From: Parcubacteria group bacterium
GTDB taxonomy: Bacteria; Patescibacteriota; Minisyncoccia; Phycocordibacterales; JABMNX01
Direction of reading: 5' to 3'
NCBI GenBank assembly: GCA_016784305.1
Contig: JADHUY010000002.1
Span: 1-43,522 of the forward strand
DNA length: 43,522 bases
The notes below the pieces were generated by a model. The model saw only the letters and a program-made list of their open reading frames with translations. It was not told where the DNA came from and searched no databases. The position numbers and the translations under genes are program-made. Numbering within the stretch: the first letter of the stretch is position 1; every line of letters begins with the position of its first letter. Positions 1 through 9,444 of this stretch are shown piece after piece.

Positions 1-1221
1 AACTAATACGAGTAGGTTTACAGGGAGCGCAACGAGAGAAAGCTCGCCCATTTTATAAAGTAGGAGCGGTAAAACAAAAATCTGTGTAGAAACTGTAGCA
101 ATAGCAAACTCTCTGAACTGAAATTTGCTCGGCACTAATTTAAAATAGCGTTCAATTTTTGGTGCAAGGTAAATTAAACCTAGTGTTGCCATAAAAGAAA
201 GCTGGAAAGACGAATCAAAAACTAAAATCTTTGGGTTATGAATTATCATTACGAAACCAGCTAAGAAAAGAGCGCGTGTAATCGCGTAAGTGCGTCCAGT
301 GTGCTTAGCAAGTATTACTAAAATAGCCATAATGCTCGCGCGAACTATAGTAGCCGACGCGCCAGTCATAAGTGCAAAGAGAACTATAGAACCCGCACCA
401 AGAGAGAGTCCAAAAGCACGCGGTAGAAATGAAAACGTCTTCATCAAAGCGTCTGCCACGATGGTCACGTTATATCCTGAGAGAACAACAATGTGGATTA
501 TTCCTGTGGCGCGAAAATCATCTTGTAGCTCCTCGCCAAGCGACTGTTTAGCGCCAACTACTAAGCCACCTAAAAGAGAGGCCTGCGGATCTGGCACAAC
601 TTTTTCAACACTTTCAAGAAACGTATTCTTAAGAGCAAATAAATTACGCCTTATGAAACTTCCGTGCCCACTTGATAAAAATTTCATATCTGGAAATACC
701 ATTTGATAATAAATATCGTCTTTTCCAAGAAATTTATCGTATGCAAAGTAGTCGCCATCATCAGCTACAAAGCCAGACGGTTTTAGTAGCTCTCCATTTA
801 TAGAAATACGGTCACCATATTTAAATTGTGGATGCGTTGCGCCATGAATAAGCACTTTGTCGTTAACAACTTCCCCATTAACGTCCTCTAGAAGAACCGT
901 GAGCTTTGTATTTCTCTCGCGAATGTCTGGCTCGTCTATTACTACACCAGTAGCTTCAATGTGCGTATCAATTTGTGCATCAAGCAAAGCATTTCCCTTA
1001 TTTAAATCGGCAACATCAAAACGAAGCACTCCAAGCCCAGCACCAAGCAAAATCACAGAGACAATTATTGATTTATTGTGGCGACTTAGAGCCGCGATTC
1101 CTAAAAGAATCGCGGCGAGTAGCAAAACAAAAAGCGAAAAGTAAAATCCTAAATCAAAAAAGGAGCGCCAAAGCACCCCAAGACCAAAAGCAACTATAAA
1201 AATATATGGAATGTGCTTCAT
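1..1221 (-). CDS. comEC: ComEC/Rec2-family DNA uptake channel protein (N-terminal part; continues past the left window edge)
   Basis: Reverse-strand reading frame is open from ATG at 1221 to position 1 (no stop, so absent from ORF track). Encodes multiple TM segments and ComEC-like competence motifs (LLGGLVVGAKQSLGEELQDDFRATGIIHIVVLSGYNVTIV...). SD-like GGAG upstream; TAATG overlap with rnhA stop. Confidence 0.85.
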   Translation of the reverse strand, partial: MKHIPYIFIVAFGLGVLWRSFFDLGFYFSLFVLLLAAILLGIAALSRHNKSIIVSVILLGAGLGVLRFDVADLNKGNALLDAQIDTHIEATGVVIDEPDIRERNTKLTVLLEDVNGEVVNDKVLIHGATHPQFKYGDRISINGELLKPSGFVADDGDYFAYDKFLGKDDIYYQMVFPDMKFLSSGHGSFIRRNLFALKNTFLESVEKVVPDPQASLLGGLVVGAKQSLGEELQDDFRATGIIHIVVLSGYNVTIVADALMKTFSFLPRAFGLSLGAGSIVLFALMTGASATIVRASIMAILVILAKHTGRTYAITRALFLAGFVMIIHNPKILVFDSSFQLSFMATLGLIYLAPKIERYFKLVPSKFQFREFAIATVSTQIFVLPLLLYKMGELSLVALPVNLLVLV

Positions 1222-1637
1222 TAACTCCCTTTATCCATCGCCTCGTTTGCTAGGCGATCTGCCTCGCCATTTTCAGCTCGTGGAATATGCGTAAACGTGA
1301 TGTTTGGAAAGTCACTCACCATTAAATTGTGCACTTTTATATACTGCTCGTAAAGAGTTTCCTTTTTTATCTGATAGTTTCCTTTTAACTGCTCGGCAAT
1401 GAGCTCACTGTCTAGTTTTACTTCAATCTTGCTTCCTTTTAGCCCTAATTTTTTGGCTTCAGAGAGCCCAAGATAAACAGCTTCATATTCTGCCCAATTG
1501 TTTGTACGCTCCCCAAGATATTTTGATGCCTCTTTAAGCACATTCTCGTTTTCGTCATAAATAATAGCACCAGCACCGGCTGGCCCTGGGTTTCCCCTCG
1601 CACCACCATCAGTATAAATTGTTATTTTCCTCTTCAT
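1221..1637 (-). CDS. rnhA: Ribonuclease HI family protein
   Basis: IYTDGGARGNPGPAGAGAIIY, WAEYEAV, LDSELIAEQLKG and ENGEADRLANEA motifs of RNase HI. Confidence 0.93.
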   Translation of the reverse strand: MKRKITIYTDGGARGNPGPAGAGAIIYDENENVLKEASKYLGERTNNWAEYEAVYLGLSEAKKLGLKGSKIEVKLDSELIAEQLKGNYQIKKETLYEQYIKVHNLMVSDFPNITFTHIPRAENGEADRLANEAMDKGS

Positions 1638-1676
1638 TTCACTTATATTTTGGTATTAGTATATCAGACTCTAAAA

Positions 1677-1696
1677 TAGTTCGGTTAACCGAACTA
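1677..1696. promoter_or_regulatory. 20-bp perfect palindrome TAGTTCGGTTAACCGAACTA upstream of rnhA (putative operator)
   Basis: Read directly; covers the expected -35 position of an rnhA promoter with -10 TATACT (minus strand 1658-1663). Confidence 0.7.
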
Positions 1697-1732
1697 AATT
1701 GCTCTTATTATACATGCCCTTACTTCACAAAA

Positions 1733-2146
1733 TCACTTTTCGTAAAGTTCATCGAGCCATTTCCACCTCCCCTTGCCAATTTCTGGCATTCCAGCTCTAA
1801 CTATAATCTCCAAATCAAACAACAGCTGCTTTCTATTACTCCTACTTTTACAAAATTTAGATACATCCTTATAAAGGCCCTGCTCCGACCTGATTGCGAT
1901 TTGTCTCACTGTCGAAGAACTCACCTTTAATAGATTCTTAATTTTATATTGAGAAATATTCTGACTAAGCAAAAATATAATCATCAACCTTTTTGAAAGC
2001 ATTACCTGTTCTGTAGGAGAAAGAAACTCGCTTAGAAACTTCTCGCCACTAGGAAAAGTCTTTAACGAAATAATGCTTTTTACGAACTTCTTCTCTATGC
2101 GATCCTCTACACTCTTTGGTAACAACTTTTTTGAGATGTTTGTCAT
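1733..2146 (-). CDS. TrpR/YerC/YecD-like helix-turn-helix regulator
   Basis: EFLSPTEQVMLSKRLMIIFLLSQNISQYKIKNLLKVSSSTVRQI matches the TrpR/YerC pattern (xLSPxExxxLxxRLxIxxLLxxxxSxxxIxxxLxVSxxTV). Confidence 0.8.
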   Translation of the reverse strand: MTNISKKLLPKSVEDRIEKKFVKSIISLKTFPSGEKFLSEFLSPTEQVMLSKRLMIIFLLSQNISQYKIKNLLKVSSSTVRQIAIRSEQGLYKDVSKFCKSRSNRKQLLFDLEIIVRAGMPEIGKGRWKWLDELYEK

Positions 2147-2156
2147 ACTATATATG

Positions 2157-2194
2157 TTACCAAAATAGTTCGGTTAACCGAACTATTTTGGTAA
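2157..2194. promoter_or_regulatory. 38-bp perfect palindrome TTACCAAAATAGTTCGGTTAACCGAACTATTTTGGTAA, putative autoregulatory operator
   Basis: Read directly; lies 10 nt upstream of the TrpR-like start codon and shares the 20-bp core with 1677-1696 and 19143-19162. Confidence 0.75.
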
Positions 2195-2209
2195 TCGTGT
2201 TAGTTATGA

Positions 2210-3919
2210 TTAGCAGATATCAATTATCCGTAGACGCAATTCTGGAAAATTTCTAAATGTGGATTTCTCCATTGAGGCGATTAAACTAATCTGCTTCCCT
2301 TCCTCTACTTTTTTTGTATAACTTTCCGAATTTGCAAAAAACCCAATCGCAATTACATTTTTATCTCCATTTTTAAATGTTATCTCAAGATGATTCTTCA
2401 CTTTTCCAAATTGTTTTAGTGAAAACGGCACAACATCTTCAAAAAGAAAGGTCGGCTTAGGATTTCCTACGCCATAGGGAGCTAGAGCCTTTACGTGTTT
2501 ATAGTTTTGCCAGTTAACATCATCCAGCCAAAGTTTTTTATCAACAATGAGACTCTCCGCGCCACATTCTAAACGAGTTTTCTCATATGCAGTGTTAAGC
2601 ACCTCCTGCAAATGATGAACATTTTCATTTGTCACAGAAAAACCTCCAGCGTGTTTATGTCCCCCAAAACCAAGTAATGTTTCTCCTGCTTCTTCCATCA
2701 TCAAAACTAGATTTACACTTCCATCAGAGCGGCACGATCCTTTCAAAACTCCCTCTGACTCACCACCCTCCCTTCCCCAAAGGAATGCTGGTCTTTTGTA
2801 AGTATCCATCAAGCTATTTGCGACGAGCCCCAAAAGTGCAGGCTTCCAGTCTGGGTTCCCCATCACAATAACGGAGCCTAGCCCATCTCCAATCTTCTCA
2901 ATCCGCTTTTTTATGTCTTTAACCATCGCGGCCACCACGCCCTTTCTTTCGTTGTTTATTTTATCTAAATGATCCGACAACATCCCCGCCTCAACTTCAT
3001 CTCGTGTACGAAGGAGGTTGAAAGCATCATCTGGCCTATCCATTCTTGAAGCCGCGTTTATGCGAGGAGCTATCATAAATCCAATATCATCTTCCGAAAG
3101 CTCGCTTTGCTTCATGCGCAGTTTCCTCAAAAGTTTCATTAGCCCAGGGCGAGGAGACTTCCTTAGAACCAGCAAACCATAGTGCGCAATAGTACGATTC
3201 TCTCCTACTAATGGCACCATGTCGGCAATTGTCGCAATGCCTGCAACATCAAGTAGCCACTTCTCCCAACCTTCTTTTAAATTAAAACCACCTTTAGCAA
3301 TTAGCGCCTGAACTAACTTAAACGCAACGCCCGAACCACATAAATCTTTAAACGGATATTCCTCTCCATCCTGCTTTGGATTGAGTATGGTAAAAGCGTT
3401 TGGAAGTTTTGGGCCTGGCAAATGATGGTCGGTGATAATAACGTCAATCTTTTTAGAATTTGCATAGTCAACTTCTTCTACACACGTTATGCCAACATCA
3501 ACGGTGATTATTAGTTTCACTTCATCGCTATAAAGCTTCTCAATTGCATTATTGTTTAACCCATAACCTTCCTCGTGCCTGTGTGGGATATAGTTTGTAA
3601 AATTCTCATACTCAATTTTTGCAAAAAAATCATGAAGGAGTGTCGCTCCTGGTATGCCATCGCAGTCATAGTCACTATAAATTGCAATGCGTTCATTCTT
3701 TTTAACAGCACTGAGCACTCTTTTAACTGCGCGCTCCATATTTTTCATTAAAAACGGATCGTGTGTATGCTTCTCATAGTTTGGATTTAAAAACTCCTCC
3801 GCATCCATACTATTTTTAATGTCACGATGCCACAATAAGTCTTGAAGAAACTCTGAATACGCCTCTAGCTCTTTTTTTGCATCTTCATCTATTGGGTCTC
3901 TTAGTGTGTAATGCTCCAT
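2210..3919 (-). CDS. recJ: Single-stranded-DNA-specific exonuclease RecJ (ATG at 3919; ORF track extends to a GTG at 3943)
   Basis: DHH family motifs: YSDYDCDGIPGATLL, IITVDVG, VIITDHHLPG, APRINAASRMD, GGHKHAGGFSV. Confidence 0.95.
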   Translation of the reverse strand: MEHYTLRDPIDEDAKKELEAYSEFLQDLLWHRDIKNSMDAEEFLNPNYEKHTHDPFLMKNMERAVKRVLSAVKKNERIAIYSDYDCDGIPGATLLHDFFAKIEYENFTNYIPHRHEEGYGLNNNAIEKLYSDEVKLIITVDVGITCVEEVDYANSKKIDVIITDHHLPGPKLPNAFTILNPKQDGEEYPFKDLCGSGVAFKLVQALIAKGGFNLKEGWEKWLLDVAGIATIADMVPLVGENRTIAHYGLLVLRKSPRPGLMKLLRKLRMKQSELSEDDIGFMIAPRINAASRMDRPDDAFNLLRTRDEVEAGMLSDHLDKINNERKGVVAAMVKDIKKRIEKIGDGLGSVIVMGNPDWKPALLGLVANSLMDTYKRPAFLWGREGGESEGVLKGSCRSDGSVNLVLMMEEAGETLLGFGGHKHAGGFSVTNENVHHLQEVLNTAYEKTRLECGAESLIVDKKLWLDDVNWQNYKHVKALAPYGVGNPKPTFLFEDVVPFSLKQFGKVKNHLEITFKNGDKNVIAIGFFANSESYTKKVEEGKQISLIASMEKSTFRNFPELRLRIIDIC

Positions 3920-3944
3920 ATTAGTTAATGTATAATAGCTCACA

Positions 3945-4355
3945 ATGGAGAAAGACCTATTTTTAAAAATTATCGCTGGAGAAGTTCCATCAGAAAAAGT
4001 CTACGAGGATGAGCATACTTTTGCATTTCTGGATATTAGGCCAAACAACCCTGGGCACGCTCTCGTCGTACCTAAAAAATATTCAAGGAACATATTAGAC
4101 ATTGAAGAGGAAGACTGGATTCACTTAATGAAAACAACAAGGAAGTTAGCGCCTAAAATTATGGAGGCGATGGACGCTACTGGAGTAAATGTATATATGA
4201 ACAACGAACATTCAGCTTTTCAGATGGTATTTCACACACATATCCACATCATTCCGAGGCACGATAATGACGGACTAGAAATATGGAAAGGGAAACCCTA
4301 TAAAAACAAAGAGGAGGAAAGAGAAACGGCGGACAAAATACGCGCCCTACTTTAG
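3945..4355 (+). CDS. HIT family protein (histidine triad)
   Basis: FLDIRPNNPGHALVVPKKY and FHTHIHIIPR histidine triad. Confidence 0.95.
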   Translation: MEKDLFLKIIAGEVPSEKVYEDEHTFAFLDIRPNNPGHALVVPKKYSRNILDIEEEDWIHLMKTTRKLAPKIMEAMDATGVNVYMNNEHSAFQMVFHTHIHIIPRHDNDGLEIWKGKPYKNKEEERETADKIRALL

Positions 4356-5432
4356 AGCCTCAATTCCTGGAAGTGTCCCCTCGCTTAGAAACTGCAGCAT
4401 TGCGCCACCTCCTGTTGATACAAAAGAAATCTTATCTTCAATATTTAGTTTTTGTATTGACGCAATGGTGTCTCCTCCTCCCACTACTGAATAGGCCAAA
4501 CTCTCTGTAATACTCTTAACCACTTCTTCGGTATAGAAATCAAAACCATCTTCATATGGGCCAAGTGGCCCATTTAATAAAATAAATCTAGCTTCACTTA
4601 TTATCTTCTTAAGTTCTCCTAGTGTTTTAGATCCAATATCAACTATTTTGTCACCCGCCAAAACATCTTCGGGCTTCTTTTCATTCTGCTGTCCGCCGTT
4701 AACGACCGTCACGTCACTTGGAAGCATCACTTTGTCTAGATATACATTTAGATTTGTTGCAGTCTCAGATATTTTTGACTTTCCAACCTCAAACCCTTTT
4801 GCTTTAAAAAAATCATTTACAATCGCTCCTCCGACAAACACTGTGTCGTATACATTTAAAAACTTCTCCATCAACGGCACCTTCGTTTGAAACTTTGCAC
4901 CACCAATAATAAAAAGTGACGGGCTTTGTGGCTCTCTTGCCTTATTTAGCTCCCTTATTTCTTGCTCAAACTGAAGTCCAGCATAGCTTGGCAGAAATTT
5001 TGGCACACCAACTATTGAAGCATGCTCTCTATGACTAGCAGAGAACGCATCATTCACATAAATGTCAGCAAGTGACGCTAACCTCTTTGCAAACTCCTCA
5101 TCATTTTCAACTTCTCCTACTTCTTGACGCAAATTTTCTAACAACACCACGTCTCCGTCGCCTATTTTACCTATTTCGTCCACACCAAACAAAACTTTTA
5201 GATATTTGTTTAGCTCCGTACAAACCGGAAGCATGGACTCTTTGCCTTCGCGCCCAATATGCCCTATTACGATCACCCTCGCACCAGCATTTGATAAATA
5301 CTCCAATGTTGGAAGCATCTTTCTTATACGAAAGTCGTTCACAACCTTCCCATCTTTAACCGGAACATTAAGACCTGCGCGCACGACGACTCTTTTACCT
5401 CTAATATCTCCTATTTCATTCAAGCCTTTCAT
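4347..5432 (-). CDS. pgk: Phosphoglycerate kinase
   Basis: VVVRAGLNVPVKDGKVVNDFRIRKMLPTLEYL, NDAFSASHREHAS, LNGPLGPYE, VVGGGDTIA, FVSTGGGAMLQFL. 361 aa. Confidence 0.97.
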   Translation of the reverse strand: MKGLNEIGDIRGKRVVVRAGLNVPVKDGKVVNDFRIRKMLPTLEYLSNAGARVIVIGHIGREGKESMLPVCTELNKYLKVLFGVDEIGKIGDGDVVLLENLRQEVGEVENDEEFAKRLASLADIYVNDAFSASHREHASIVGVPKFLPSYAGLQFEQEIRELNKAREPQSPSLFIIGGAKFQTKVPLMEKFLNVYDTVFVGGAIVNDFFKAKGFEVGKSKISETATNLNVYLDKVMLPSDVTVVNGGQQNEKKPEDVLAGDKIVDIGSKTLGELKKIISEARFILLNGPLGPYEDGFDFYTEEVVKSITESLAYSVVGGGDTIASIQKLNIEDKISFVSTGGGAMLQFLSEGTLPGIEALK

Positions 5433-6190
5433 GCTCTGTTCACTATCGTAAGAATCTCATTAAACTCGGTGACAGAAAGCGAAGCGTGCCCAACTAAAAA
5501 GCCGTCTACCTCGCCCCCTTCAAGAAGAGCTCTCGCATTATCTGGCTCAACAGAGCCTCCGTAAATAATCGGTACCTTTGAAACAACGCTTCTCTCATAC
5601 AACTCACTAAGAGTTTTTTGTATAAAAATTTTCATTTCATGCATCTCGTCTGGTTTCATTGCATCCCTTACTGATTTACCGATTGCCCAAATCGGCTCAT
5701 ACGCAATAACAACTCTTTTTATATCGTTTTTTGAAACGCTTTTTAATCCTTCTGTGATTTCCTTTTGAAGGAAATTTAAATATTCCCCGTGCTCATCTCT
5801 ACTGCTTTCTCCTATACAAAGAATTGGTGTGACTTTTTCTTTTATAAGTGCCAAAACTTTCTTATTTACGTCAACATCTGTCTCCCCGAGTGCCCTTCTC
5901 TCTGAATGGCCCACAATTCCATACGTGGCGCCTATACTTTTTATTTGTGAAACGCTTACCTCACCAGTGTATGAGCCACCCTCTTCCCAAAAAACGTCTT
6001 GAGAAGCAAAACTGACTTTGCTCCCAGAGTAATTACATGTAAGTTCACCCAAAAATGCAAACGGGGGTGCGAGAATTGTATCTACATTCTTTAATGTGGA
6101 AGCTTTTTTCTTAACTTTATCAAAAAGATCAAGTGCCTCCTTAACACTAGCGGGATTCATCTTCCAATTTGCAACAACAAGCTTTCTCAT
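5429..6190 (-). CDS. tpiA: Triosephosphate isomerase
   Basis: VVANWKMNP, GIVGHSERR, VIAYEPIWAIGKS, IIYGGSVEPDNA, GFLVGHASL. 4-nt ATGA-type overlap with pgk. Confidence 0.97.
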   Translation of the reverse strand: MRKLVVANWKMNPASVKEALDLFDKVKKKASTLKNVDTILAPPFAFLGELTCNYSGSKVSFASQDVFWEEGGSYTGEVSVSQIKSIGATYGIVGHSERRALGETDVDVNKKVLALIKEKVTPILCIGESSRDEHGEYLNFLQKEITEGLKSVSKNDIKRVVIAYEPIWAIGKSVRDAMKPDEMHEMKIFIQKTLSELYERSVVSKVPIIYGGSVEPDNARALLEGGEVDGFLVGHASLSVTEFNEILTIVNRA

Positions 6191-6217
6191 TAAGGTCATT
6201 CTACCACGTTAAAAATG

Positions 6218-7957
6218 CTATTCACCAAAATACCTAAACACGTCATCAATTGAAACAGCACCCGCAGCAGCCTTAAATATTGCGTCTTCAAGGAGTGTTA
6301 ACATACCCTCTTTTCTGGCTCTCTCTTCAATTTCTTCGGCTGATGCACCGCTTCTTATTAATTCCTTTATAGCAGGCGATACCCTTAACACTTCAAAGAT
6401 TCCAACATAGCCGGAAGTCACATTAGTTTCACTACTTTCAGTATAAAAACTAACATTGCTCCAAGTCATGTCTGACTTAATGACACCCTCTTCTTTTAGT
6501 GCTTTAAATATTTTATTCTCATCTACGTCTCCACTAAATGAATTCAGAATTTCTCGACTCAACTGTTTTTTCTCTCGTAAATTACTAAGACGAGGAAGTA
6601 GCCTTTGGGAAACAACCACATCAAGTGTGCTAGCTAGGCTATTTCCATCAACCCCAAAGGAAAGTAACTCCGAGATAGTTAAGGCGGCAGAGCTAGAATT
6701 AGTAGAAGACAAAATGCGTTTGCCTGAAAGCGCTGTATTAACGGCCGAAAGCGCTGTGTCAGCCTCGTTAACCTCACCTATCATTATTATGTCTGAATCC
6801 TGTCTTAAAAGAGCTCTCACACCAGATGCATACGTTATACCGAAATCAGGCTTCACCTGAACCTGGTTTATCCTCTCCATTTGGTACTCAATTGGATTTT
6901 CTATGGTCCCAATGTTTACATCTGGGCTATTTAACAAATCAATAATCGTATATAGCGTTGTTGTTTTTCCTGCTCCTATAGGGCCAGACGTAACCACCAC
7001 ACCTGAACGCTCTTTAAATCCATCATAAAGCTTCTCTAGCGCCTCGCCGTGAAGGCCAAGCCCTTCAAGTGTAAAACCGGCGACACTCTCTCTTAACATT
7101 CTTATTACAATTCTCTCCCCATAAGAAGTTGGAATAGTTGACACACGAAGTGCCAGCTCTTCAGAATGGATTTCAACTTTAAATCTTCCTTCTTGTGGAG
7201 CTGAAACTTCTGAAAGTACTAACCCCGCGAGAAGTTTTATCCTTGCGCTCATCATTGCAGCCGCGCGATGTGGCAGAACAACAGAATCGTAAAGTGCGCC
7301 GTTTATTCTATACCTCACCAAAACTTCAGCCTCTCTTGGTTCAATATGTATGTCCGTTGCCTTCTGAAGAAGCGCGTGTTGAAAGAGAGTATCTACAACT
7401 TTAACTATCGCCTCCTCTCTTGCGTGAAGTTTAAGTGCACGTATTGATAAACCACCACTTTCTCGCATGGTCGGCTCTGAAAGAGTCTTTGTTTCGCGAG
7501 AAATTATATCTCCAAACTCTAACCGCAAAGCCCTTTGATATTGCCTTAGAGCAAACTTCATTGAGTTTGTATCAGTGAGCCGTGGTAAAACACTCAACCC
7601 TTCTTTCCTCACCATAAAATAAATAGAGGACAAATCTTCAATGTTAAGTACTGCCACCTCCATGGCACTACCAACACTTCCATACGAAATTATGTTGTGC
7701 TTACGAGAAATTGGCTCTGGAATATGCGAAAGTGCGTCGCGACTAATATTTAGTTTTTCGAGATTTATATAAGGAATTCCTAAAACGTGTGCATACACTC
7801 GCCTCAAATCATCCTGCGTTATTTCCCCGCTTGAAACTAGAAAATCCCCCACAGAAGTTCCCGCGTCTTTACTGTTTTGCGCATTTTCAATTACTCCTCT
7901 GGAAACTATCCCCGAGTTAATTACAAAATCCTCAAACTGCTTCTCATCAATATGCAT
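6218..7957 (-). CDS. PilB/GspE-type type IV pilus/secretion ATPase (His box degenerate)
   Basis: T2SSE N-domain-like start, ATDIHIEPREAEVLVRYRINGALY, Walker A GPIGAGKTTTLY, Walker B-like DSDIIMIGEVNEADTA. Confidence 0.9.
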   Translation of the reverse strand: MHIDEKQFEDFVINSGIVSRGVIENAQNSKDAGTSVGDFLVSSGEITQDDLRRVYAHVLGIPYINLEKLNISRDALSHIPEPISRKHNIISYGSVGSAMEVAVLNIEDLSSIYFMVRKEGLSVLPRLTDTNSMKFALRQYQRALRLEFGDIISRETKTLSEPTMRESGGLSIRALKLHAREEAIVKVVDTLFQHALLQKATDIHIEPREAEVLVRYRINGALYDSVVLPHRAAAMMSARIKLLAGLVLSEVSAPQEGRFKVEIHSEELALRVSTIPTSYGERIVIRMLRESVAGFTLEGLGLHGEALEKLYDGFKERSGVVVTSGPIGAGKTTTLYTIIDLLNSPDVNIGTIENPIEYQMERINQVQVKPDFGITYASGVRALLRQDSDIIMIGEVNEADTALSAVNTALSGKRILSSTNSSSAALTISELLSFGVDGNSLASTLDVVVSQRLLPRLSNLREKKQLSREILNSFSGDVDENKIFKALKEEGVIKSDMTWSNVSFYTESSETNVTSGYVGIFEVLRVSPAIKELIRSGASAEEIEERARKEGMLTLLEDAIFKAAAGAVSIDDVFRYFGE

Positions 7958-8060
7958 AAAAATTAATAAAAAAGAAATACTTTCATATGGCTAAATTATA
8001 GCAAATATAGCGTACTTTATTGACAAAATGCCCACACTTTGATAATATTTTTTTGTGAAT

Positions 8061-8087
8061 GTCCGCTATGAAGCGGGCCATTTTTTT
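8061..8087 (+). terminator. Terminator-like hairpin plus T7 in the nusA leader (possible attenuator)
   Basis: GTCCGC-TATGAA-GCGGGC(C)A followed by TTTTTTT, 17 nt before the NusA ATG at 8104. Confidence 0.5.
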
Positions 8088-8103
8088 AAATAAAATTTCA
8101 AAT

Positions 8104-9429
8104 ATGTTTGACTTAAAGATAATAAACTCAGTACTTGACCAACTTGAGGACGAGCGAGGAATACCACGAGAAAAAGTAATTGATGCAATTGAAACATCGC
8201 TTGCAACGGCCTACAAAAGAGAATACGGGAAACGCGGACAAATTATCCGCGCTAAATTTGATATAGCAACTGGGTCTGTAGAGTTTTTCCAAGTCAAAAT
8301 AGTAGTTGATGAATCTCTCGTAAAAACTGAAGAAGAGCTGGCGAAAGATGTGCTTGGTAAAGACGCTAAGGACGACGCTGTTGAAGACGACAGAGCAAGA
8401 TTCAACCCCGAACATCACATAATGATTAATGACGCCAGACTTATAAAAAAAGATGCAGAGCTTGATAACGAAGTTACATTCCCGCTTGAGACAAAAGACG
8501 ACTTTGGTCGCATTGCCGCACAAACCGCAAAGCAAGTGATAATTCAGAAGATACGCGAAGCTGAAAAAGTTGCTATTCTTGATGAATACGGACAACGTGA
8601 AGGCGACATTGTAAACGGAACTGTGCAGAGAATAGAGCGTGGTAATATTTTTATAGAATTAGGAAGGACAACTGGAATACTTCCATACGACGAGCAAATT
8701 CCTGGAGAAAGGTACAGACAGGGAGAAAGAATTCGCGCACTTCTATATTCTGTTGAGGAAAGTCACCGCGGAACATTCCTAAGACTCTCTAGGTCAAACC
8801 CTGACTTCCTAAAGAAGCTATTCGAAATGGAAACCCCAGAACTTGCTTCTGGCTCTGTTGAAATAAAAGAGATAGCACGTGAAGCTGGCTCACGTTCAAA
8901 GATTGCAGTCATATCACACGATGAACACATTGATCCTGTTGGCTCTCTTGTCGGTCAACGTGGAGTAAGAGTGTCAACAGTAATGAGCGAACTGGGAGGC
9001 GAAAAGATCGATATAATTGAATGGTCAGAAGACCCAAAACAGTTTGTAGAAGACGCCCTTTCTCCTGCCAAAGTTGTAGGTGTAGACATTAAAGAAGGAG
9101 AGAACAGGGCAGTTGTAGAGGTTGCTGAAGACCAACAGTCCCTCGCTATCGGGAAAGGCGGACAAAACGTAAGACTCGCGGCGAAACTAACTGGCCTAAA
9201 GATTGATATTCAATCAATGAGAGGTGAGAATATAGAAGAAACAGAAAAAAATACCAAAGATGGGAAGGTTGTAGATGAAATACCAAAAGAAGAAGTAGGA
9301 GCAAAGAAGGAAGCCTCTGCTGAAGCAGTGGCGGACGATTCCACGAAAGGAATCTCTTCTAAAGACACTAAACAAGAAATCCCAAAAGTGGAGGATAAAG
9401 AAGAAGAGGGAAAAAAGGAAGATAAATAA
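8104..9429 (+). CDS. nusA: Transcription termination/antitermination factor NusA
   Basis: MFDLKIINSVLDQLEDERGIPREKVIDAIETSLATAYKREYG; S1 domain VNGTVQRIERGNIFIELG; KH domains SLVGQRGVRVSTVMSELGGEKIDII, AIGKGGQNVRLAAKLTG. Acidic E/K-rich tail. Confidence 0.96.
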   Translation: MFDLKIINSVLDQLEDERGIPREKVIDAIETSLATAYKREYGKRGQIIRAKFDIATGSVEFFQVKIVVDESLVKTEEELAKDVLGKDAKDDAVEDDRARFNPEHHIMINDARLIKKDAELDNEVTFPLETKDDFGRIAAQTAKQVIIQKIREAEKVAILDEYGQREGDIVNGTVQRIERGNIFIELGRTTGILPYDEQIPGERYRQGERIRALLYSVEESHRGTFLRLSRSNPDFLKKLFEMETPELASGSVEIKEIAREAGSRSKIAVISHDEHIDPVGSLVGQRGVRVSTVMSELGGEKIDIIEWSEDPKQFVEDALSPAKVVGVDIKEGENRAVVEVAEDQQSLAIGKGGQNVRLAAKLTGLKIDIQSMRGENIEETEKNTKDGKVVDEIPKEEVGAKKEASAEAVADDSTKGISSKDTKQEIPKVEDKEEEGKKEDK

Positions 9430-9444
9430 TTTAAAATATTGCTT

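Noticed and set aside
290-1199. Plus-strand ORFs 290-706, 857-1144, 975-1199
   Set aside because: Opposite the convincing minus-strand comEC frame.
1733-2146. True tryptophan repressor trpR
   Set aside because: HTH family resemblance only; no trp genes nearby and operator core differs from the E. coli trp operator outside GTTAAC.
4347-5432. Truncated/pseudogenised pgk because of only 361 aa
   Set aside because: Key motifs across both lobes are present; short length fits a compact CPR variant.
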